Shown in pieces: positions 26,961 to 34,523 of a stretch of DNA of 64,000 nucleotides. Where the stretch lies: contig NZ_JAHLPN010000002.1 of the NCBI RefSeq assembly GCF_018917935.1, forward strand, positions 1 through 64,000, written 5' to 3'. This stretch comes from Kineothrix sp. MSJ-39. GTDB taxonomy: Bacteria > Bacillota > Clostridia > Lachnospirales > Lachnospiraceae. Numbering within the stretch: the stretch's first letter is position 1; each line of letters begins with the position of its first letter. The translations under genes were made by a program, and so were the position numbers. The notes below the pieces were generated by a model. It was not told the origin of the DNA and made no database searches. It saw nothing but the letters and a program-made list of their open reading frames with translations.

Positions 26961-28748
26961 CTACTCTACATCCTGCAGGGCTGCAAAGTCCTCTTCGCCG
27001 GTACGGACCTTAACAACCTTATCTACATTGTATACAAAGATCTTACCATCACCGATATGACCTGTATAAAGTGCCTTCTTGGCTGCCTCGATCACCTTTT
27101 CTACCGGAATCTTGCTGACTACCACTTCTACCTTAACCTTCGGCAGAAGTGTTGCATCCATTTCAACACCACGATACATCTCGCCGGCGCCTTTCTGGAC
27201 ACCACAACCCATAACCTGTGTTACCGTCATACCGGTTACACCAAGGTCGTTCATTGCTTTCTTCAGACCATCGTATCTTGCCAGTTTTGCGATCACAACT
27301 ACCTTGTAGATGCCTGTTGGCGGTAATGGGGATGCCACCACCTTGACTGCTGCATCCTTCTGTGCCTCTGATGCTGCATCATAATCATTTACGCCAAGAT
27401 CTGTATTTTCATTCACATCCATTGTCATTGTGTTGCTGATATCCATGATACTGAAGCCTGCATAAGCACTTGCAAGACCATGCTCACAAGAATCAAGTCC
27501 TACGATTTCTTCCTCTTCACTGACGCGAAGACCGATTGTTGCTTTGATGATCAAAAATGCGATCGTGATCGTCACTGCCGTCCATGCTGCTGTACATACC
27601 ATGCCAAGGAGCTGGATACCAAGCTGTGAAAAGCCACCGCCGTAGAAAAGACCTTTGCCTGCGATCTGGTTTGCACCATATGTAATGCCGTCGCCGATAC
27701 CTCTTGCAAATGCAGGAGCTGTATCTGTTGCGAATAAACCAACTGCGATCGTACCCCAGATACCGTTCATACAGTGAACTGCAACTGCACCAACCGGATC
27801 ATCTATATGTAACTTGTAATCCAGAAGCCATACACCGAATACAACCAGTACGCCGGATACTGCACCAATGATGATAGCACCAAAGGCATCACAGACATCA
27901 CATGGTGCTGTGATAGCAACAAGACCTGCAAGAGATGCATTCAGGCACATGGAAACATCAGGTTTTCCGTATTTTACCCACGTCAGGATCATTGTCACAA
28001 CTGTTGCAACTGCCGGTGCGATCGTTGTTGTAACAAAGATGGAACCAAGCTCATCAATAGAGGTTGCTGCTGCGCCGTTGAATCCATACCAGCCGAGCCA
28101 GAGGATGAACACACCCAGACAGCCGATCGGAAGGTTATGTCCCGGAAAAGCATTGACTTTCGTTACTTTTCCGTCCTTGTCTTTTACAAATTTACCGATA
28201 CGTGGACCAAGCATTGCAGCACCGATCAGGGCTGAAATACCGCCTACCATATGAATACAGTTGGAACCTGCAAAATCATGAAAACCGATCTGTGCGAGCC
28301 AGCCGCCGCCCCATGTCCAATGTGCTTCGATCGGATAGATCACTGCTGAAATAATTGCGGAATATACACAGTAGGAAAGGAATTTCGTTCTTTCTGCCAT
28401 GGCTCCGGATACGATCGTTGCGGTCGTTGCACAGAACACAAGGTTGAATACGAAGTTAGACCAGTCAAAATTTGCATAATCCGTAAAAATGTCAAATCCC
28501 GGTTTACCGATCAGTCCTACCATATCCTCGCCCAGAAATAAACCAAAACCGATTAGGATAAATACTACTGTTCCAATACAAAAGTCCATCAAATTTTTCA
28601 TCAGGATGTTACCTGCATTTTTTGCTCTGGTAAAACCTGTCTCCACCATTGCAAATCCTGCCTGCATCCAAAACACCAGTGCAGCGCCGATCAAAAACCA
28701 GACGCCATACACTTCACCGTTTATGGCATTTAAAATCTCCTCTGTCAT
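26961..28748 (-). CDS. amt: Ammonium channel fused to a C-terminal P-II (GlnB/GlnK-like) domain
   Basis: About 595 residues. Residues 1-440 are an Amt/Rh channel of about 11 spans with an Amt signature region (ASLAGLVAITAPCDVCDAFG) and pore histidines (AHWTWGGGWL, AVHCMNGIWG). Residues about 477-590 are a complete P-II domain: YKVVVIAKLARYDGLKKAMN, then TGMTVTQVMGCGVQKGAGEM and the B-loop YTGHIGDGKIFVYNV. The T-loop reads YRGVEM where many proteins have YRGAEY, so the Tyr-51 uridylylation site is replaced by Met. The tethered P-II likely gates the channel by 2-oxoglutarate and adenylate binding. Start: ATG at 28748 with GAGGAGG; longer in-frame starts run through the structured leader. Confidence 0.92.
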   Translation of the reverse strand: MTEEILNAINGEVYGVWFLIGAALVFWMQAGFAMVETGFTRAKNAGNILMKNLMDFCIGTVVFILIGFGLFLGEDMVGLIGKPGFDIFTDYANFDWSNFVFNLVFCATTATIVSGAMAERTKFLSYCVYSAIISAVIYPIEAHWTWGGGWLAQIGFHDFAGSNCIHMVGGISALIGAAMLGPRIGKFVKDKDGKVTKVNAFPGHNLPIGCLGVFILWLGWYGFNGAAATSIDELGSIFVTTTIAPAVATVVTMILTWVKYGKPDVSMCLNASLAGLVAITAPCDVCDAFGAIIIGAVSGVLVVFGVWLLDYKLHIDDPVGAVAVHCMNGIWGTIAVGLFATDTAPAFARGIGDGITYGANQIAGKGLFYGGGFSQLGIQLLGMVCTAAWTAVTITIAFLIIKATIGLRVSEEEEIVGLDSCEHGLASAYAGFSIMDISNTMTMDVNENTDLGVNDYDAASEAQKDAAVKVVASPLPPTGIYKVVVIAKLARYDGLKKAMNDLGVTGMTVTQVMGCGVQKGAGEMYRGVEMDATLLPKVKVEVVVSKIPVEKVIEAAKKALYTGHIGDGKIFVYNVDKVVKVRTGEEDFAALQDVE

Positions 28749-28771
28749 AATAATCTCCTCCTCTTCTAAAT

Positions 28772-28842
28772 AAAAAATACAATGCACTCCTCTTCCACGA
28801 CTTTGTGGACTGCATTGTATTCTGTGTTGGGGTCTGTCCCCA
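28772..28842 (-). promoter_or_regulatory. Structured leader of the ammonium transporter gene (possible attenuator)
   Basis: Reading the minus strand, TGGGG-ACAGA-CCCCA (28842-28828) is followed by a long hairpin: AATACAATGCA (28821-28811) with TGCATTGTATT (28786-28776), topped by TCCAC-AAAGTC-GTGGA (28809-28794). A TTTTTTATTTAG run follows. The hexaloop has A at position 1 and G at 4, as in RNA targets of ANTAR proteins that control nitrogen genes in Clostridia; the first loop has five bases, also A1 and G4. The terminator-like end argues for attenuation, but the hexaloop hairpin is nested in the stem rather than competing with it. Confidence 0.5.
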
Positions 28843-28898
28843 CTTATCCGGATTGCGCATCCCTTATTTGAACCACCGCCCATGAAGGCGAGTTCGCT

Positions 28899-28988
28899 AT
28901 AACCTGCTTCGCAGGTTATTTAGTCGCACATTTGCTACGCAAATATGTGACAAGAGCTACATCATATATCCTTCGGATATATGACATT
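28899..28988. repeat. Two-hairpin repeats between amt and the GNAT gene
   Basis: A 53-bp unit (28899-28951) contains ATAACCTGCTTCGCAGGTTAT, the spacer TTAGTC, and a second hairpin CACATTTGCTACGCAAATATGTG. It matches 33075-33127 at 51 of 53 positions, with both differences in the loops. A second unit follows: GCTACAT, hairpin CATATATCCTTCGGATATATG (28963-28983), then ACATT, the same plan as 33023-33052. No gene lies in 28749-29106. Confidence 0.75.
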
Positions 28989-28989
28989 A

Positions 28990-29023
28990 AAAAAAGGTGC
29001 CTCGATCATCTCGAAGCACCTTT
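28990..29023 (-). terminator. Terminator after the GNAT acetyltransferase gene
   Basis: GGTGC and TCGA arms pair with TCGA and GCACC (28996-29020) with one mismatch, and a run of seven T follows on the minus strand. It lies about 85 bases beyond the acetyltransferase stop. Confidence 0.75.
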
Positions 29024-29106
29024 GCTTTACAAGTGTGAGTATATTCCCGCCTCCCCGGAATGTCAAGGCTGGTTTTTATACTTTTTTAGAATTATGCCAT
29101 TTTTTG

Positions 29107-29868
29107 TTATGATAACGCAATATAGTATTCTATCTGTGCGTTATCTGCTTCTTTTGTCTCCGATTGCGCACAAACCGGATGAAATCCCAGTTTTTTCAAA
29201 AGCATTACAGATGCCAGGTTTTCTTTCCGTGTTCTGGCAAAAAGCTTTTCAAAACCAAGTTCTTCTTTTGCGTAGGCTAAAATGGCAGTGCAGACTTCGT
29301 AGGCAAGCCCCTGCCCCTGCCTGTTTTTGCGGATCATATAGCCAAGCTCCGCATCTTCCCTATCCGGTCTAAGATCCAGCCCTGCACGTCCGATCACTTC
29401 CCCGGACTGCCCATCTTCTATGATCCACATTCCAAAATCATAAATACCGTACTGATACCTGATATAATCGCGGGTGTAGGCAATTTCTTCTTCCTTTTTT
29501 GCATACAAACCTTCCATATATAATGTGATCGATGGGTCCGCATAAATTTCATACAGGTTATCCACATCCGCAAGGCAGATTTCCCGCACAATACACCGTC
29601 TTGTCTGCAGTATTTCACATGGCAGCCCTAACAGCCTGCACCGGATCTTTTCCAGATAGGCTTTCTCTACCTCTTCTGCCTGCTCCAGCACATAAGGATA
29701 GCCTGATAGATCCATTTCTTTTGCCATTATTTTTTCATTTCCTGCAGTGATCGGATTCTCTGCATATATGACAGGCAGACATGGAACCGCCGGAATTCCT
29801 TTTTTCTTTGCTTCCAGCAGTTTCCCGTATTCATTTGTAAGCAATATTTCCTTATAACGTTTTTCCAT
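29107..29868 (-). CDS. GNAT family N-acetyltransferase with N-terminal extension
   Basis: A 253-residue protein. Residues about 88-250 form a RimJ/RimL-type GNAT domain: TRRCIVREICLADVDNLYEI, then GRAGLDLRPDREDAELGYMI and the acetyl-CoA loop RKNRQGQGLAYEVCTAILAY (Q/RxxGxG/A type), then ENLASVMLLKKLGF. The first 85 residues form a separate small region (ILLTNEYGKLLEAKKKGIPA) that I cannot assign but which looks like part of a HAD-like or Rossmann fold. The acceptor is unknown. It is monocistronic with its own terminator. Confidence 0.78.
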   Translation of the reverse strand: MEKRYKEILLTNEYGKLLEAKKKGIPAVPCLPVIYAENPITAGNEKIMAKEMDLSGYPYVLEQAEEVEKAYLEKIRCRLLGLPCEILQTRRCIVREICLADVDNLYEIYADPSITLYMEGLYAKKEEEIAYTRDYIRYQYGIYDFGMWIIEDGQSGEVIGRAGLDLRPDREDAELGYMIRKNRQGQGLAYEVCTAILAYAKEELGFEKLFARTRKENLASVMLLKKLGFHPVCAQSETKEADNAQIEYYIALS

Positions 29869-29998
29869 GGTATTTCCGTTGTCCCATCCTCACCTTTTCA
29901 TTTTACAGATTCATCCATCCGTATGTCCCAATTATCTGCCTTTGTTATATTTTTCTTTACGATTTTCTTCTTTTATTTTAGAATAAAAGCGTATAGGT

Positions 29999-30049
29999 GT
30001 CAAAAGATGCCATACAAATTCAGACTTTGGGGCTTTTGACCCTGGCATC
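29999..30049. repeat. Crossing-arm repeat (pseudoknot-like), copy 1
   Basis: Arm a GTCAAAAG (29999-30006) and arm b GATGCCA (30006-30012) are followed by a' CTTTTGAC (30033-30040), two C, and b' TGGCATC (30043-30049). The order a-b-a'-b' makes the two pairings cross. A second full copy lies at 36349-36421, and a 3' half at 31942-31969. It ends 33 bases before the cyclophilin ATG. Confidence 0.6.
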
Positions 30050-30082
30050 AATTTATAAATCGAAAGGAAAGGAACAAATATT

Positions 30083-30607
30083 ATGGCACAGAATCCAGTT
30101 GTTACGATTACAATGGAAAACGGAGATGTGATCACAGCGGAATTATATCCGGATGTGGCACCGGTCTCTGTCAACAATTTTATCAGTCTGATCAAAAAAG
30201 GCTTTTATGATGGTCTGATCTTTCACCGTGTGATCAAGGGCTTTATGATCCAGGGCGGTTGTCCGGACGGAACAGGTATGGGAGGCCCCGGCTACAGCAT
30301 TAAGGGTGAATTCGCCGCAAACGGTTTTCAGAATGATTTAAAGCATACGGATGGTGTTCTTTCCATGGCAAGATCCATGATGCCCAACTCCGCAGGCAGC
30401 CAGTTCTTTATCATGCACAAAACAAGCCCGCATCTTGACGGCTCTTATGCAGCGTTTGGTAAAGTCACAGGCGACAGCATGGCAGTTGTGAACAAAATTG
30501 CCGAAACACCGACCGATTACAACGACAGACCGTTAGAAGAACAGAAGATCAAATCCATGACAGTGGACTGTTTTGGTGTTGATTATCCGGAACCGGAAAA
30601 AATGTAA
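30083..30607 (+). CDS. Cyclophilin-type peptidyl-prolyl cis-trans isomerase
   Basis: A 174-residue single-domain cyclophilin that speeds proline isomerisation during protein folding. Key regions are FHRVIKGFMIQGGCPDGTGM (with the catalytic Arg), then PNSAGSQFFIMHKTSPHLDG, and FGKVTGDSMAVVNKIAETPT. No signal peptide is present, so it is cytoplasmic. It is preceded by GAAAGGAAAGG and followed by a strong terminator, so it is monocistronic, and it is transcribed opposite to its neighbours. Confidence 0.94.
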   Translation: MAQNPVVTITMENGDVITAELYPDVAPVSVNNFISLIKKGFYDGLIFHRVIKGFMIQGGCPDGTGMGGPGYSIKGEFAANGFQNDLKHTDGVLSMARSMMPNSAGSQFFIMHKTSPHLDGSYAAFGKVTGDSMAVVNKIAETPTDYNDRPLEEQKIKSMTVDCFGVDYPEPEKM

Positions 30608-30622
30608 TATTTTTTAGTAAAG

Positions 30623-30654
30623 ATGAACAATTTGTACGTTTACAAATTGTTCAT
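30623..30654 (+). terminator. Terminator after the cyclophilin gene
   Basis: ATGAACAATTTGTA (30623-30636) pairs perfectly with TACAAATTGTTCAT (30641-30654), followed by TTTTT on the plus strand. Confidence 0.85.
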
Positions 30655-30775
30655 TTTTCATTTAAGGAATTTTCATTTACATAACATTGTTTATCCATTT
30701 CTCCCACATATACTAATATCATAAACAACGGATACAACGTATGTTTGAAATAAATAAAAACTTTTTCATAATCAG

Positions 30776-30800
30776 TGCCAGGTAGCCCCTCTACCTGGCA
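30776..30800. other. Isolated 10-bp hairpin between cyclophilin and aldolase
   Basis: TGCCAGGTAG and CTACCTGGCA with a CCCCT loop. Its outer arm contains CTGGCATC, the 3' arm motif of the crossing-arm repeats, so it may be a remnant. Otherwise nothing is seen between the two flanking terminators in 30608-30929. Confidence 0.5.
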
Positions 30801-30860
30801 TCCTCCCTTTTTATGGATAATTTTCCTCATAAAATGAATAACAGATATTTCCCATCGCGC

Positions 30861-30889
30861 AAAAAAGAGGCAGCCAATAGCTGCCTCTT
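30861..30889 (-). terminator. Terminator after the aldolase gene
   Basis: AAGAGGCAGC (30865-30874) pairs with GCTGCCTCTT (30880-30889); on the minus strand TTTTTT follows directly. Confidence 0.88.
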
Positions 30890-30929
30890 AAAAATTTCCT
30901 CTTTATTCCAAATCGCCCGGAAAGAACAA

Positions 30930-31796
30930 TTAAGCCTGTCCAACTGATCCGAATAATTCCATTTTTTCTTTTACTTTAGCTTTGATAGCATCAAAACCAG
31001 GAGCAAGAAGTTTACGAGGGTCAAATCCCTTACCTTCAAGATCCTTACCAGCTTCTACATACTTACGTGTAGCATCAGCGAATACTAACTGGCACTCTGT
31101 GTTAACGTTGATCTTAGCTACTCCTAAAGAGATTGCTTTCTTGATCATGTCATCCGGAATACCTGTACCACCGTGAAGTACTAATGGAAGGTCTCCTGTC
31201 TTCTGCTGGATAGCATCCAGAACGTCGAACTGAAGTCCTTTCCAGTTTGCAGGATATTTACCATGGATGTTACCGATACCTGCTGCAAGGAAGTCAACAC
31301 CAAGGTCAGCTACCTGCTTGCACTGTGCTGGATCTGCACATTCGCCCATTCCGATAACGCCGTCTTCTTCACCACCGATAGAACCAACTTCTGCTTCGAT
31401 AGATACGCCGTTTACATGAGCTGCGTTTACTAAGATCTTTGTCTTTTCGATGTTCTCTTCGATTGAGTAATGAGAACCATCAAACATGATGCTTGGGAAG
31501 CCTGCTCTGATGCACTTTAAGCAGTGATCATATGAACCATGATCAAGATGTACTGCTACAGGAACTGTGATGTTCTGATCTTTGATCATTCCGTTTACCA
31601 TACCCATAATTACATCATATCCGCCCATGTACTTACCAGCACCCTCAGATACACCAAGGATTACAGGTGAGTTGCACTCCTGAGCTGTTAATAAGATTGC
31701 TTTTGTCCACTCTAAGTTGTTGATGTTGAACTGACCAACAGCGTAGTGACCAGCTTTTGCTTTCTGAAGCATTTCTGTTGCTGAAACTAATGCCAT
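30930..31796 (-). CDS. fba: Class II fructose-bisphosphate aldolase
   Basis: A 288-residue zinc-dependent aldolase that splits fructose 1,6-bisphosphate into two triose phosphates in glycolysis. Metal and substrate motifs are visible: VAVHLDHGSYDHCLKCIRAG with the zinc histidine, IEAEVGSIGGEEDG, GIGNIHGKYPANWKGLQFDV and LVLHGGTGIPDDMIKKAISL. Its codon use is strongly biased, typical of high expression. The ribosome site GGAGGTAAT precedes the ATG, and a TATAAT -10 lies at 31861-31866 on the minus strand. Confidence 0.95.
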   Translation of the reverse strand: MALVSATEMLQKAKAGHYAVGQFNINNLEWTKAILLTAQECNSPVILGVSEGAGKYMGGYDVIMGMVNGMIKDQNITVPVAVHLDHGSYDHCLKCIRAGFPSIMFDGSHYSIEENIEKTKILVNAAHVNGVSIEAEVGSIGGEEDGVIGMGECADPAQCKQVADLGVDFLAAGIGNIHGKYPANWKGLQFDVLDAIQQKTGDLPLVLHGGTGIPDDMIKKAISLGVAKINVNTECQLVFADATRKYVEAGKDLEGKGFDPRKLLAPGFDAIKAKVKEKMELFGSVGQA

Positions 31797-31941
31797 TTTA
31801 AATTACCTCCATTTATTCTTTATTACGCATTGAAATTCTTTTCTCTGCGCTTTCGCCCTTATTATACCCCATCTTTTTTTTAAAGGGAATACATTTTTAT
31901 AATTTAGTGTAAACTTTTACACTTATGAGCAGGCTCATGTG

Positions 31942-31969
31942 GTTTTAGACCTTTTGACCCTGGCATCAT
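31942..31969. repeat. Crossing-arm repeat, 3' half only
   Basis: GACCTTTTGACCCTGGCATC matches the a'-b' half of the repeats at 29999 and 36349 (a' 31951-31958, b' 31961-31967). No matching 5' arms are visible upstream; instead there are two small hairpins (GTGTAAA/TTTACAC and ATGAGC/GCTCAT). A shorter fragment, CCCTGGCATCAA, occurs at 32885-32896. Confidence 0.5.
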
Positions 31970-31974
31970 ACTTA

Positions 31975-32862
31975 TTATGGTACAAGAATACGAAGTGCCT
32001 GCTTTTCATTTGTGATAACGACCTTTTTATGGCTTCCGCCATACTCGCCGTCTCTCGTCCATGCAATCTCCTCTTCACTTTCAAAGATGATCTCGGATGT
32101 TTTAAAGCAATACATACAGTCGCTGTCAATATTTCTGCCGATGAGAGCTGCCATGATCTGATTCAGTTCCACGACATTTTTCGGTTTTTTGATCAGTGTT
32201 ACCTCAAACACCCCATCATCCAGATGGATGTGTTTTCCGGTAATGTTTTTAAAACCGCCGACCGAAACGGAGTTTGTGACCATGCCATACATGAAATCCT
32301 CCTCGATCGTCGTTCCGTTGCTCGTTACCCTCAGGTGGTAGGATGGGTATTTATTCAGTCTTCTTGCTCCCTCCAGCACATAGGCCAGATGTCCCAGCAC
32401 GTTTTTCACCTGTTGGTCTGTTTCATAAGAAACATCTGTAAAGAGACCAAACGCTGCAATATATACAAAGCTGTCCTCATTAAACGAACCGATGTCACAG
32501 GCGTATTCCTTTTCCTGCACGATCATTTCCGCTGCCCGGATCATATTGCTCGGAATATGCAAGCTGCGTGCAAAGTCGTTTGTCGTTCCCGCCGGTACAT
32601 AACCGATAGGGACGCGGTCAGTCCGCTTCATCATGCCTTCCACCACTTCATCCAGCGTTCCGTCTCCGCCGCTGCATACAACAAGATCATATTTTCCGGC
32701 TTTTTCAAGTGTGGCACGGACTGCATCACCTCTTTGCCGGGTCGGATATGCTGTCACCTCGTATTCTGCTTTTGCAAAAATATCAATGATATCCAGTAAA
32801 TTGCTGCGGATCGCAGCTTTTCCAGCGTGTGGATTATAAATAAAAAGCATTTTCTTGTCCAT
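31975..32862 (-). CDS. YegS/BmrU-type lipid (diacylglycerol-like) kinase
   Basis: A 295-residue protein of the DagK/NAD-kinase fold. Signatures are MLFIYNPHAGKAAIRSNLLD, LVVCSGGDGTLDEVVEGMMK (GGDGT, nucleotide binding), IGYVPAGTTNDFARSLHIPS and the mid-protein GSFNEDSFVYIAAFGLFTDV. Members phosphorylate diacylglycerol or related lipids for phospholipid recycling; the exact substrate is not readable. It is monocistronic, with CAAAGGAG before the ATG. Confidence 0.88.
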   Translation of the reverse strand: MDKKMLFIYNPHAGKAAIRSNLLDIIDIFAKAEYEVTAYPTRQRGDAVRATLEKAGKYDLVVCSGGDGTLDEVVEGMMKRTDRVPIGYVPAGTTNDFARSLHIPSNMIRAAEMIVQEKEYACDIGSFNEDSFVYIAAFGLFTDVSYETDQQVKNVLGHLAYVLEGARRLNKYPSYHLRVTSNGTTIEEDFMYGMVTNSVSVGGFKNITGKHIHLDDGVFEVTLIKKPKNVVELNQIMAALIGRNIDSDCMYCFKTSEIIFESEEEIAWTRDGEYGGSHKKVVITNEKQALRILVP

Positions 32863-32930
32863 ATACTGTCTCCTTTGTAATGTGCCCTGGCATCAAAATC
32901 AGTTACAAAGTGTGTTTTTACTCGAAAAAT

Positions 32931-33282
32931 CCGCTACTTCGTAGCGGCGCAGCTATGCTGCTTCTGTTTTTCTCTCCGTGAACCCCAGCCCATGCATAAT
33001 CACCTGCGGTGATGGGCTGGGGCTACATCATGCATCTTTGATGCATGACATTGTACGCTCGGTTGAAATATTCTATAACCTGCTGCGCAGGTTATTTAGT
33101 CGCACATTTGCTGCGCAAATATGTGACAATGCTTGATTTCCTTACCTCGCTAGAACAAAGAATGTGCCCTGGCACATTCTTGCGCCTGCGGCGGTCGCTA
33201 GCGACATCTACATTGTACGCCGCAGTGCGCATCCCCGCGGAGCGTTTTTGTGTAATAGGAACAAAGTTCCTATTACACAAAA
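32931..33282. repeat. Cluster of at least eight palindromes between lipid kinase and crh genes
   Basis: This gene-free stretch (32863-33323) holds, in order: CCGCTACTTCGTAGCGG (32931-32947); a 10-bp arm pair CCCCAGCCCA/TGGGCTGGGG (32983-33022) enclosing ATCACCTGCGGTGAT; ATGCATCTTTGATGCAT (33030-33046) and ACATT; the 53-bp two-hairpin unit (33075-33127); AGAATGTGCC-CT-GGCACATTCT (33159-33180); GTCGCTAGCGAC (33194-33205); and a perfect 17-bp stem at 33246-33282. The two-hairpin unit nearly equals the one at 28899. No ORF here looks like a gene. Confidence 0.75.
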
Positions 33283-33304
33283 GGGACACGTATCCGTGTC
33301 CCTT
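33281..33304 (-). terminator. Terminator after the crh-like gene
   Basis: AAGGGACACG (33281-33290) pairs with CGTGTCCCTT (33295-33304); on the minus strand TTTTGTG follows. The next hairpin downstream, a 17-bp stem, may reinforce it. Confidence 0.75.
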
Positions 33305-33323
33305 GCCTGCAATGTCTGAAAGA

Positions 33324-33581
33324 TTATTCCTGTCCACTCAGATACTTTTCAATGCTGTCGACTGCATCCTGCTCATCTGTGCCATCTGCAACGACTGTAA
33401 CCTCTTCGCCCATGTCGAGCCCCAGACTCATCATTCCCATAATACTTTTTGCATTGACTTTTTTACCTTCTGCATGAATGTAAATAGTGCTGTCATGCAT
33501 GCTTGCCTTCTGTACAAGCACTGCAACAGGTCTTGCCTCAAGCCCGTTTTCAAGCTCGATCTTCATTGTTCTTTCAATCAT
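33324..33581 (-). CDS. crh: Crh-like HPr protein (no catalytic His, regulatory Ser kept)
   Basis: An 85-residue HPr-fold protein. The active-site block, GLHARPA in true HPr, reads GLEARPVAVLVQKA, so His-15 is Glu and it cannot pass phosphate along the PTS. The regulatory site KVNAKSIMGMMSLGLDMGEE keeps Ser-46, the target of HPr kinase, whose gene lies 4 kb away on the same strand. This matches Bacillus Crh, where position 15 is Gln. The gene follows whiA by 13 bases, as crh does in Bacillus. Ribosome site TAGGAGGA. Likely role: catabolite repression partner of CcpA. Confidence 0.87.
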   Translation of the reverse strand: MIERTMKIELENGLEARPVAVLVQKASMHDSTIYIHAEGKKVNAKSIMGMMSLGLDMGEEVTVVADGTDEQDAVDSIEKYLSGQE

Positions 33582-33594
33582 TTTGAGATTCCTC

Positions 33595-34509
33595 CTACTT
33601 AACTTTCAGTTCCTTTGCAAGCTCCCCCAATTTTCTCAATCTGTGATTTACTCCCGATTTGCCCACCGGTGGATCCAGCAGCTTCCCAAGCTCCCCCAAA
33701 GACGCCTGTGGATTTTCAAGGCGGACATATGCCATCTGGCGCAGCGGCTCCGGCAGACCTTCCAGCCCCATTTTTTCCCGGATCAGTCTGATATCTTCTA
33801 CCTGCCTTGTCGCAGCATTCACCGTCTTTGTGATGTTGGCGGCCTCACAGTTCACCTTACGGTTCACCATGTTGCGCATACCTTTATAAATACGCGTATT
33901 CTCAAATTCCATCAATGCTTTGTGCGCTTCCGTGATATTTAGAAAATCCGCAATATTTTCTCCTTCCTTCATGTATACTACATGATATTTCTTACGAACT
34001 ATCATTTTAGCATCTAATGAAAAATCATGCAATATTTTTAAAAGCTGCTCTGCCTGCGCCTGTAAGCCGCAGACGAGCTCCAGATGATAGGACTTGTACG
34101 GATCGCTCATGGATCCCACTGCCATATAGCAGCCTCGCAGATAAGCTCTTTTGCAGCAGCTGTTTTTGATCAGAACAGGATCTGTCAAATGTCTCATCAT
34201 CAAATTCCCTGCCGTATCGCAGATCTTCAATGCCTCCAATACCCTGAACGCATCCTCTCCTGTCACGAAAAGCCTGTAATTTTGTGTCTGCATCTGACTT
34301 TTCGCAACAGCTTTTATCTTAAATGTTTTTTTCAGTAATGTAAAGCATTTTCTGATCACAAGCGGATTTTCCGACTGCACGAGCAGTGACCCATCCTCTT
34401 CTATATGCCCGCAAAACTGTACCAGTGCTGCCAGCTCCGCCAGCTGACAATGTCTTGGAGAACTGATAACCTGTGCCAGTTCTTCCTTGATCTGTCCGGA
34501 AAATGACAT
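33595..34509 (-). CDS. whiA: DNA-binding protein WhiA
   Basis: About 304 residues. WhiA joins an N-terminal LAGLIDADG-like fold (SFSGQIKEELAQVISSPRHC, CKRAYLRGCYMAVGSMSDPY) to a C-terminal helix-turn-helix (QASLGELGKLLDPPVGKSGV, NHRLRKLGELA), all clear here. In Firmicutes it affects cell division and chromosome segregation. The ATG at 34509 has AGAGGTG upstream; the in-frame ATG at 34527 overlaps the rapZ stop and is less likely. It stands between rapZ and crh, but yvcK, which lies between rapZ and whiA in Bacillus, is missing. Confidence 0.94.
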   Translation of the reverse strand: MSFSGQIKEELAQVISSPRHCQLAELAALVQFCGHIEEDGSLLVQSENPLVIRKCFTLLKKTFKIKAVAKSQMQTQNYRLFVTGEDAFRVLEALKICDTAGNLMMRHLTDPVLIKNSCCKRAYLRGCYMAVGSMSDPYKSYHLELVCGLQAQAEQLLKILHDFSLDAKMIVRKKYHVVYMKEGENIADFLNITEAHKALMEFENTRIYKGMRNMVNRKVNCEAANITKTVNAATRQVEDIRLIREKMGLEGLPEPLRQMAYVRLENPQASLGELGKLLDPPVGKSGVNHRLRKLGELAKELKVK

Positions 34510-34523
34510 ACCGCACCTCTTTA

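Noticed and set aside
29999-30082. Crossing-arm repeat as a riboswitch for the cyclophilin gene
   Set aside because: Other copies lie in the same strand sense beside genes transcribed the opposite way, so a gene-specific leader role is unlikely.
29932-30195. Minus-strand frame of 87 codons overlapping the cyclophilin start
   Set aside because: It overlaps a clear cyclophilin gene on the other strand and has no ribosome site or recognisable domain.
31939-32799. Long plus-strand frame opposite the lipid kinase gene
   Set aside because: It is a Cys/His-rich shadow of the clearly recognisable lipid kinase and lacks initiation signals.
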